Source: CANHEE01 sp043777755 (GTDB lineage: Bacteria > Bacteroidota > Bacteroidia > Chitinophagales > Saprospiraceae). Taken from it: a stretch of DNA of 45,649 nucleotides. The position numbers and the translations under genes were made by a program. Positions 18,315 through 26,500 of the stretch are shown here, one piece after another. Location: the NCBI GenBank assembly GCA_043777755.1, contig JAYWHK010000290.1:1-45649 (forward strand). The letters run 5' to 3'. The stretch's first letter is position 1, and every line of letters begins with the position of its first letter. The notes beneath the pieces are model-generated. The model had not been told where the DNA came from. It made no database searches and saw nothing but the letters and a program-made list of their open reading frames with translations.

Positions 18315-18588
18315 TATACACATCGGATAGTGGTTTTAGTATTTTACTATTTGTGTAAAATATTTGCAATATCTTAATATCTTAATATCTAATGCAGGGT
18401 TTTCTTATAAAAAAATAACAACTAAATTACAAGATTAATATTTTGATTTTATTTAAAAAATAAAAATTTAATTCTTTCATGTTTTTCCAACTTCACTAAA
18501 TTTTAGTAAACGGTTGCATTAAAACGCCATTAAATGAGCTAAAATATTTTTATAAGAAAACCCTGATATCTAATGTCCATTGTGTATA
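18315..18588. mobile_element. Older inverted-repeat element interrupted by a MITE
   Basis: The arms TATACACATCGGA (18315-18327) and TCCATTGTGTATA (18576-18588) are inverted repeats matching at 11 of 13 positions. The first 50 bases of the left arm resemble the sequence at 45447-45496, which begins TATACACAATGGA. Removing the MITE and one target duplication leaves an element of about 93 bases. It may be a remnant of a transposon end pair. Confidence 0.5.
18395..18565. mobile_element. MITE with 19-bp terminal inverted repeats and 10-bp target duplication
   Basis: The ends are perfect inverted repeats of 19 bp (CAGGGTTTTCTTATAAAAA at 18395-18413, complement at 18547-18565). Directly outside lie identical 10-bp direct repeats ATATCTAATG (18385-18394 and 18566-18575). 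The 171-bp unit has no coding capacity. Perfect termini and target duplication imply recent insertion by a transposase encoded elsewhere. A 10-bp duplication is within the range known for IS4-type elements, but the family is not established. Confidence 0.88.
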
Positions 18589-18600
18589 TTTTGAATCCTA

Positions 18601-18641
18601 CGCTAAAAGTCCTTCCCTCAGGGAAGGATTTAGGATGGGCT
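18601..18641 (-). repeat. REP-like hairpin, copy B
   Basis: This is the inverted partner of copy A. The stem is TCCTTCCC / GGGAAGGA with a 3-base loop. The stem differs from copy A only by compensatory changes, and the flanking CCTAAATCC and GGACTTTT segments are shared. Confidence 0.7.
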
Positions 18642-18651
18642 TTGGGCTTAA

Positions 18652-18689
18652 AAAAAACCTATAAAGCCAATACGCCTTATAGGTTTTTT
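18652..18689 (-). terminator. Terminator downstream of ald-DUF721
   Basis: AAAAAACCTATAA (18652-18664) pairs with TTATAGGTTTTTT (18677-18689) across a 12-base loop. Read on the minus strand a T run follows, ending transcription that comes from the DUF721 gene. Confidence 0.75.
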
Positions 18690-18769
18690 AAAAATAGAAA
18701 AAACAATTTTGATTGAAAACCTTGTGCGTTTTCAGCAAAAAATACTTTATCAAAATTAGTTCTATTCAT
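18677..18769 (-). CDS. Possible 30-residue small protein
   Basis: A 31-codon ORF (ATG at 18769, TAA at 18677) lies between the DUF721 gene and its terminator. It is preceded by AGAGGAAA just before the ATG, which resembles a Shine-Dalgarno site, and by a TACCTTTG -7 box (18787-18794, minus strand) about 18 bases further up. The peptide begins MNRTNFDKVFF and ends with a hydrophobic stretch LFFLFLKNL. Its stop codon lies inside the terminator stem. No homologue is recognised. It may be chance, because AT-rich DNA often gives such ORFs. Confidence 0.25.
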   Translation of the reverse strand: MNRTNFDKVFFAENAQGFQSKLFFLFLKNL

Positions 18770-18786
18770 TTTCCTCTTTTGGAACG

Positions 18787-18794
18787 CAAAGGTA
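18787..18794 (-). promoter_or_regulatory. -7 box downstream of the DUF721 gene
   Basis: TACCTTTG on the minus strand, 48 bases beyond the DUF721 stop codon, points toward the small ORF, the terminator and, further on, carB. No -33 TTG is seen at the right distance. Confidence 0.35.
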
Positions 18795-18841
18795 CGCTGA
18801 AGATATAGAATTTTTGAAAAAAAAGGAAATTATTTTTTATT

Positions 18842-19132
18842 TTATAAAATCACAACCTGTTTTACTTGTTCTTCTTCACAAATTTTGTTTGCAAAATCAA
18901 TGATATTGTCTTTTGCATAAAGCAACTCTTGTTTAAGTGATGAAGAACTTATCTTGATGTACAAAATCCCATTTCTCAATGTCAGTTCATCGGTATAACG
19001 ATTAACGGTTGTACCCATTTGTTTTTGCCAAGCTGCTTCGATTTTGGTTTGAAAATACATTTGTCTTGTAGCTTCATCTCGGAACATGAATTTTAAGATA
19101 CTCGAAAGCGATTGCTCATTATTTTTTTTCAT
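18842..19132 (-). CDS. DUF721 / DciA-like protein
   Basis: This 96-aa protein has the DUF721 pattern: an N-terminal helix pair (SSILKFMFRDEATRQ), a W..Q.GT....YT motif, then strands around LTLRNGILYIKISSSSLKQEL and a final helix with VKQVVIL. DUF721 includes DciA, a loader of the replicative helicase in bacteria without DnaC. Bacteroidota members are short like this one, and their role is less certain. It follows the alanine dehydrogenase gene after 8 bases and should share its promoter. Confidence 0.88.
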   Translation of the reverse strand: MKKNNEQSLSSILKFMFRDEATRQMYFQTKIEAAWQKQMGTTVNRYTDELTLRNGILYIKISSSSLKQELLYAKDNIIDFANKICEEEQVKQVVIL

Positions 19133-19140
19133 TGATAAGT

Positions 19141-20343
19141 TTATAGTGCCGAAGGCAAAAGTAATTCAATATTCGTTGCTTTAAGGTTAAAACGTCGTCC
19201 GATGTATTCATTGGTTATAAAACCTTTGAAGGTATAAACACCATGTCGCAGACCACTATCCGAATACAATAAATCTTCGATACTTCCTGTAAATTGTGTT
19301 TTTAATAAAATCGGTGTTAAAATATTACTAATCGCCATGGAAGCTGTTCTTGGTGTTCTCGAAGGAATATTTGGAACGCCATAATGAATCACACCATGTT
19401 TAATAAAGGTTGGTTTGTCGTGAGAAGTCACTTCTGAAGTTGCAAAACAACCACCTTGGTCAATACTTACATCAATAATCACAGAACCTGTTTTCATATT
19501 GGCAACCATTTCTTCTTGTACAATCATTGGTGTCCGCCCTGATTGCGAATGAATCGCTCCAATCGCAACATCAGCTGTAAAAAGCTCTCTTTCCAAGGTG
19601 TAAGGGTCAATCGAAGAGGTATAAAGCTGACGACCAATTTGCTTTTGCAAACGCATCAACTTGTAAATATTATTGTCAAAAATGCGAACTTCTGCGCCCA
19701 AACCAAGTGCTGCACGGGTCGCAAATTCAGCCACTACACCAGCTCCTAAAATAACAACTTTGGCAGGCGCAACACCAGATATTCCTCCAAGTAAAACTCC
19801 TTCACCACCATTTTTATCCGTCAAAAGTTCTGCTGCGGTAAGCATGGCACTAATCCCAGCAATTTCAGACATTATGCGCACGATTGGAAAACTTCCCGCT
19901 TGGTCACGCATATATTCCATTGCAATTGCTGTGACTTTCTTTGCTTTCAGCTTATTGATATAATCAGCAGAAATGGTAGAAAGTTGCAGTGGAGAAATAA
20001 CGATTTGTGCTGGGTGCATCAAATCAATCTCCTCTAAGGTCGGTGGAGCAACTTTAATCAAAACATTGGATTTAAAAACTTGCTCTTTGCTGTAGGCAAT
20101 CTCGCCACCAGCTTCGCTGTAATCCCTATCTGAAAAATTAGATTTCTCACCTGCGCCACTCTCAATCATTACCCGATGACCATTGGCAACCAAAGTTGCC
20201 ACCGACGATGGTGTCAGTGCAACTCTTTTTTCCTGTAAAGTCGTTTCAACAGGAATACCGATAAACATTGGAATGTTTTTAGTAAAAACTTCTAAGGTTT
20301 CGGTTTGTGTTTGGAAATCGCTCTGAAAAGAATAACTTGGCAT
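19141..20343 (-). CDS. ald: Alanine dehydrogenase
   Basis: The 400-aa protein fits the alanine dehydrogenase / PNT family, which converts alanine and NAD+ to pyruvate, ammonia and NADH. Visible features are the substrate-binding start IGIPVETTLQEKRVALTP, a Rossmann NAD motif GAGVVAEFATRAALGLGAEV near residue 198, and the conserved VPNIPSRTPRTAS near residue 325. A 25-residue N-terminal extension precedes the usual start (MFIGIPVE). Such extensions are common in Bacteroidota members and the ATG at 20343 fits the promoter position. It leads an operon with the DUF721 gene. Confidence 0.93.
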   Translation of the reverse strand: MPSYSFQSDFQTQTETLEVFTKNIPMFIGIPVETTLQEKRVALTPSSVATLVANGHRVMIESGAGEKSNFSDRDYSEAGGEIAYSKEQVFKSNVLIKVAPPTLEEIDLMHPAQIVISPLQLSTISADYINKLKAKKVTAIAMEYMRDQAGSFPIVRIMSEIAGISAMLTAAELLTDKNGGEGVLLGGISGVAPAKVVILGAGVVAEFATRAALGLGAEVRIFDNNIYKLMRLQKQIGRQLYTSSIDPYTLERELFTADVAIGAIHSQSGRTPMIVQEEMVANMKTGSVIIDVSIDQGGCFATSEVTSHDKPTFIKHGVIHYGVPNIPSRTPRTASMAISNILTPILLKTQFTGSIEDLLYSDSGLRHGVYTFKGFITNEYIGRRFNLKATNIELLLPSAL

Positions 20344-20371
20344 AAGAAATAGTCAAAAATTTATTTTGTAA

Positions 20372-20401
20372 CAAAATTACGATTATTAATGGCATTTACA
20401 A
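20372..20401 (-). promoter_or_regulatory. Promoter of ald
   Basis: On the minus strand TTG, 19 bases, then TAATTTTG matches the Bacteroidota promoter. The -7 box lies 29 bases upstream of the ald start codon. Confidence 0.6.
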
Positions 20402-20547
20402 GAAGAAAAAAATAAAAATAATATTTTTAAATCTTCTTTTTTTAGATAAAAATAAAAAACAACTAAAAATTCATCTATTAAATAAAATAAAAGCACAATT
20501 ATATTTTACTTAATAAAAAAATAACAATTACAAATTTTATTTTTTCG

Positions 20548-20555
20548 TACATTTG
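20548..20555 (+). promoter_or_regulatory. -7 box of the giant repeat protein gene
   Basis: TACATTTG matches TAnnTTTG and lies 26 bases upstream of the ATG at 20581. The upstream region is very AT-rich, and no good -33 TTTG is present. Confidence 0.45.
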
Positions 20556-20580
20556 TGACAAAATACAATTGTTCTTTTCT

Positions 20581-23500
20581 ATGAAAAAAATTCTCTCTTT
20601 ATTGGTTTTTACCTTGTTGCTAAAAAATATTATTGTTGCACAAGGTACTTGGACAGCTACAAACTGTGGTGGAAATAATCCTGTTTTGGATTACGTCTTG
20701 ATTGATGCCTGTGGAACGCAAGGCTATACAGAATATTTCATTTTTCAAAATGGTTCTTCCTCATTGTCATTAGCAAGTATCAATTTAACATCAACGTCTA
20801 ATGGAGGTTCTACTTCTACAAACTTTGGAGGAAATACGGCTGGAACAAACAATATAGTGACTCAATTAAATAATTGGGCTACTGGTTGCGACCCTTTTAT
20901 CGCTGTTACAGGATCTACTACTATTCCACCTGGCGCAACGGTTTGGGGTTTCCCATCTTCGACAGGAATTGGAACAATTACACCCGCTCCAAGTAATTTA
21001 AATACTTATTGTGGACAAAATATTTATGTAATTTCTGGCAATTATAACTCTGCAATGGGATTTTATAAAAATGCTGATGGTACGATAGGTTTTAATTTAG
21101 GACCTTGCTCTACCTCAATTACTTATAGCACGGGACCTGCCTATATCACTTATGGAGGAGGAACGGTAGCTACTTATAATACAAAGTTGGCTGGTGATTG
21201 TTTTCCAATTCCACCAGTACCATGTACGCCACCAACACCGCCCAACTACCCTTGCTCTGGTTGGAATGTAGCCGTTTATGAAGATGGTCCAAATTTCAAT
21301 TTGACTAATTTCAAAGGTTTTTATACTTCTCCAAATGACCCTGTGGCGTCTTCACCACCAGCACCAATACAAATAGGTTCTGGAAGTTTTGGATTCAGTA
21401 CATTAAACGATGGCTATCCTTTGACGGGTAGTCCTTCTTCTGCCACTGGCTATAACGGCTGCCCTGTTGGGAATGATGGCTTTACGCTTTGGGCAAAAAA
21501 AACGTGTTTTCCTTGTGCTTATTATAAAATTTTTGTAAAATCTTATGACGACCAACTTATTGTAAAAGTCGATGTTAATGGCGATGGTACACCAGAATTT
21601 ACCTCGCCTCAATACACCTTTGGAACAGTTGTCAATCAAGTTGTTTGGGAAGGTTTTTTGAATAACAATTCCAAGGTGGATTTACAAATCATGGATTTTA
21701 TTCCAAATGGACTTGATTTTAAAGCCGAAATTGATTTTTTAGTTCAAAATATTACTTTAAATGCAACAAACAGTGGCCCGATTTGTGCGGGAACGTCGGT
21801 GAACTTAAACTCAATAGTTTCGCCTACGGGTATCAATCCAACACCAGCACTTGCTTTTTCTTGGGCTGGTCCAAATGGTTTTACTGCCAATACTCAAAAT
21901 ACAACTCATAATCCAAGCCCAGGTGGAACATATACGGTAAGTATTACGACTCCAGCAGGCTGTACACCAATAACTGCACAAACAACAGTTGCTTTGAACT
22001 CAGTTGCTTTTACACCAATCCCTGACATTACCGCTTGTGGTGGTTTGACAATACCCTTAGCAGTAACTGGAACGCCGCCACCTTCGGCAGGAGCAACTTA
22101 CTTATGGTCGGGAGCTGGATTAAGTTCAACAACAAGTGCAACACCAACAGCCACTCCGCCAGCGCCAAATGCACCAAACACATCACAAATAAGCAATTAT
22201 GCGGTTACTGTTACTCAGGGAGGTTGTAGTTGGGTAGATAATTTTATTATCACTACTTATATAGTGCCTGCATCGCCTAATCTTCAAACGCCAATAACGG
22301 TCTGCCCTGGGCTACCAATTAATTTGACTGTATTAAGTATAAATACAGGTGCGCCATTTCCATTGCCATCTACTTCTCCTTTTCTCCCATTTCCTGTTGT
22401 TTATACATGGACTGGCGGACCTGGAACTGGCGGCTTTACTTCTTCGGGAAACTTTGGCCCAGGAAATCTACCTTACACCATACAAGCTACTCCAATAAAT
22501 ACACCTGGTACTTATACATATTCACTTACAGGAGCATTAACGATTGCTCCTACGTGTGCAAGTGCGCCAGCAATAGTGACAGTAAATGTACAAAATGGTA
22601 TTGGGGCAACGCTAAATACTGGTCAGGTTTGTCAAGGTGGAACTCTGCCTTTAACGCCACTCATCACCACCATTCCTACACCTGCGGGAACGTGGTCAGG
22701 AGCAAATGTTTCAGGAACAAACTTTGTTGCAACAGCTTTAGCAGCAGGTGCTTATACGGTTACATTTACACCAACAGGTGCGTGTGGAACACCCGTTACG
22801 ACAACCGTTACGGTTAATAATGCCCCTGTTTCTTCTCAAAATCAAAGTGGAACGATTTGCGGAGGTCCGCCTTATACTGGTAACGTAACTTTGAGTGTAG
22901 ATAACAATGCAGCTTGGACATACAATTGGTCGGCAGGTGTAATAGGTTCTGGAAATAGTGTAACCGTTTCACAACCAGGGAATTACAGTGTAACTTTGAC
23001 AAATACTGCAACAACTTGTTCTATCGTAAAAACATTTAATGTTTTAGCAACGCCAGTACCAACGCCAACCATCAGTGGATTAAACCAACTTTGCGATGGA
23101 GGACAAGCAACTTTATCAGTTTCACCAGCAGGATTTAGCACATACAACTGGGCAATTGGAAATGGTGCGAGCATAGGTTCTGGAAATACGCTAAATATTA
23201 CAGGAGCAAATACACAAACTATTTATAGCGTAACTGTAAGTAATGCCCAGGGTTGTACCGCAGTAACAACTAAAACTATTGATCCTGCGCCAGCCTTAAG
23301 TGTTGCATATACAGGAACGCCCGTGATTTGTGGAACAGCTCCAGCTGTGATTACCATCACAGGGGCTTATTCCGCATACCAATGGACAAGTAATATAAGT
23401 AGTACAGCAACAGCAACGATAACAACTCCAGCCATTTACAACGTTACTGTTACAGATGCAAATGGTTGTAAAGGAACATTAGCCATTGATGTAAAACAAG

Positions 23501-26500
23501 TGAGTGTGACTCCTGTAACTATTACGGGCGCAAGTCAGCTTTGCATTGGTGTGCCAACAACAACGCTAACAGCTTCAGCTGGATTCCTTTCTTACAATTG
23601 GAATTATTTAAATCAGACAGGAGCAAGTATTTCTGTACCTGTTAATGGCGGACCTTATACTGTAACAGCTACCGATAACAATGGTTGTAAGGTGACAGAC
23701 TCCAAAACTGTTAGCAATTTCCCTACTACGACACCAATCATCAATGGAAATGCAACAGTCTGTCAAAATGCAATAACACCATTAACAGTTACGGGTGGAA
23801 CATTTACAAGTTATCAATGGTCTCCACCAACTGTTTTAGGTTCGACTCCTACGGTTGGTGCTGGAACATACGTTGTTACTGTAACAGATGGCAATAACTG
23901 TAAGACAACAGCGACTAAAACAATCAACACTGATGTTGTTGCCAACAGCATTACAGGTGTTTTAAATATTTGTGCTGGCGGAGCTACCACAACATTAAGT
24001 TCAGCTAATTCCTTCAATCAGTATGCTTGGTCAAATGGTACATCTGCTAATTCTATTAGCGTTGGAGGAGGAACTTATACTTTAACTGTAACAAATGGAA
24101 ATAACTGTACCAATGTTTCAACAGCAACTGTGAATAATTTACCTGTTCCAACAGGTACAATTTCGGGAAATAGTGAGTATTGTGCAGGTACAACTTTGAC
24201 ATTGGTTACGAATCCTACTTTTTCAAGTTATCAATGGTCAGGTGGCGGTAATACAGGAACAAGTCCTTCTTTTGCAGCAAATGGAACAGGAACGTATAGT
24301 GTAACTGTAACAGACGCCAACAATTGCACAGCTATTTTTACAAAAAATATTACACAAAATCCCAATCCTACACCAACCATTAGCGGTTCAACTTCTATTT
24401 GCCCTGGTGCAAGTACAACCTTAGATGCAACAAACCCAAGTTATAGCAATTATATTTGGTCAAATAATGCAACAACGCCAAGTATTATCACCAGTATGGT
24501 TGGAAATTATACCGTAACGGTAACAGACAATAAAGGTTGTAAAGGAGAAAAAACAGTAACAATAACGCAAAACGCAAGTCTTTCCATTACAATTGCTGGT
24601 ACACCAAATTTTTGCCCAGGCAAATCAACGACGTTGAATGCTGGTACTGGTTTTTCAAATTATCTTTGGAGTACAAATGCAAATGATGCAACGACACAGA
24701 CTGTTACGGTTTTAAGTGCAGGAACCTATTTTGTAACTGTTTCTAATGGTACTTGTAGTGGTACGGCCTCTATAGTTGTTTCGCAAAATCCAAAACCAGC
24801 AGTGACAATTGTAGGAGATAGCTCTATTTGCAAAGGAGCAACAGGAACTTTGACAACTGATAAATCTTTTAGCTCTTATGCTTGGAACAATAATGGTTTG
24901 AATCAAAGTACAACTTATACGAATGGAACAACTTATTCGGTAACTGTAACTGACGCTTTGGGCTGTACCAATTCCGATAATATTACAGTGAAAATTAATG
25001 ATTTGCCAACACCAAAAATTATCGGAAATATACAAATTTGCGTAGGAGATTCTACCAAACTGGAAACAGATAAAACTTATTCTACTTATTCTTGGTCAAA
25101 TAATTCAACCAACCCAAGTATTTTTGCCAACCAATTTACTACATATAGCGTGTCAGTTACTGACATTAACGGTTGTCAAGGCAAAGCAGCTACGAATATT
25201 TCGCAAGTTGCCGCTTTGAAGCCTACGATTACTGGTAAAAAAGATTTTTGTGAAGGAGAAAGTATTGATTTGACTGCTTCGGCAGGTTTTGGGAAGTATA
25301 AATGGTCTAACAATGAAAAAACTGCAAAAATAACCGTTTCAAACGGTGGAACTTATATTGTGACCGTTTCAAACGGAGCTTGTACAGGCGTGGATTCTAT
25401 CAAAGTTGTTTTAAATAAAAAACCAATTTTGGTCATGAGTAATGACACAAGTGCTTGTGAAGGAAATCAAATAACACTCAAAGCTAATGCAGGTTCTGCT
25501 ATTTACGAGTGGTCCACAAATGAGAAAAATCCGTTTATTCAAGTAGGCAAAACAGGTGATTACAAAGTAACTGTTACCAATTTGGAAGGTTGTTTCGTAA
25601 CAGGCAGCGTAAAAATTACTATCAATCCAAAACCAAAACCAATTATTTCAGCACCAAATACAATATGTGTTGGAGAAAAAGCTGTTTTTGCCTTGACTGA
25701 AAAATACGACAAATACCTTTGGTCAAATGGAAAAACAACAGATACCATTCAAGTAAATGATACCAATATTTACAGTGTAACCGTCACAAGTACTGACGGT
25801 TGTACCGCAGCAATATCAAAAAGTGTTGCTATAAAAAACAACCTTAATCCTATTATTTTAGGAAAAACAAAATTCTGTGATGGAGGAAATACTACTTTAA
25901 GTTTAGATGGAGTGTATAATACTTACTCATGGAGTTCTGGCGAAACAACGCCAACAATCACACTCAACGACAATGCAAAAATAACAGTAACGGTAACATC
26001 TACTTCTGGTTGTCAAGGCACAGCATCTATTGATGTGACGAAATTAGACAATCCTAAGCCAAATATTGCTGGATTATTGAGTGTCTGTAGTGGGAAAGCA
26101 ACAACGTTAAATGCAGGGAATTTTGCTTCTTACCTTTGGAATGATAATTCTACAAATCAGACATTGAGTGTTGATAAAGCTGGCGATTATTCAGTAACAG
26201 TAACAGATACCGAAGGTTGTAAAGGCAAAAATTTTGTGAAAGTAACTGAAAATCAAGCTATTGGCTCAGTCAGCGATACTTTATGCAAAAATGATTTTAA
26301 AACCATCAATGGTAAAAAATACGATATTAACAATGCCTCTGGTCAGGAAATTATTGTAAAAGGAAGTGTTGGTGGTTGTGATAGTACCGTTAATATTCAG
26401 TTGTATTTCCGTGACGAAATTAGCGTACAGTTGGAAAGTCAAGGTGCAGTTTGTAGTGGCAATCCTGCCAATATAAAAATCAAATCAACAGGAATAAATG

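Larger units (their letters stand above)
18201..18841. other. 640-base intergenic region with nested repeats
   Basis: This gap between carB and the DUF721 gene holds, from left to right, a REP-like hairpin (18219-18259), the left arm of an old inverted repeat (18315), an 8-bp tandem repeat (AATATCTT units, about 18369-18392), a 171-bp MITE (18395-18565), the right arm of the old repeat (to 18588), a second REP-like hairpin in the opposite direction (18601-18641), a terminator (18652-18689), a possible 30-codon ORF and a -7 box (18787-18794). Confidence 0.8.
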
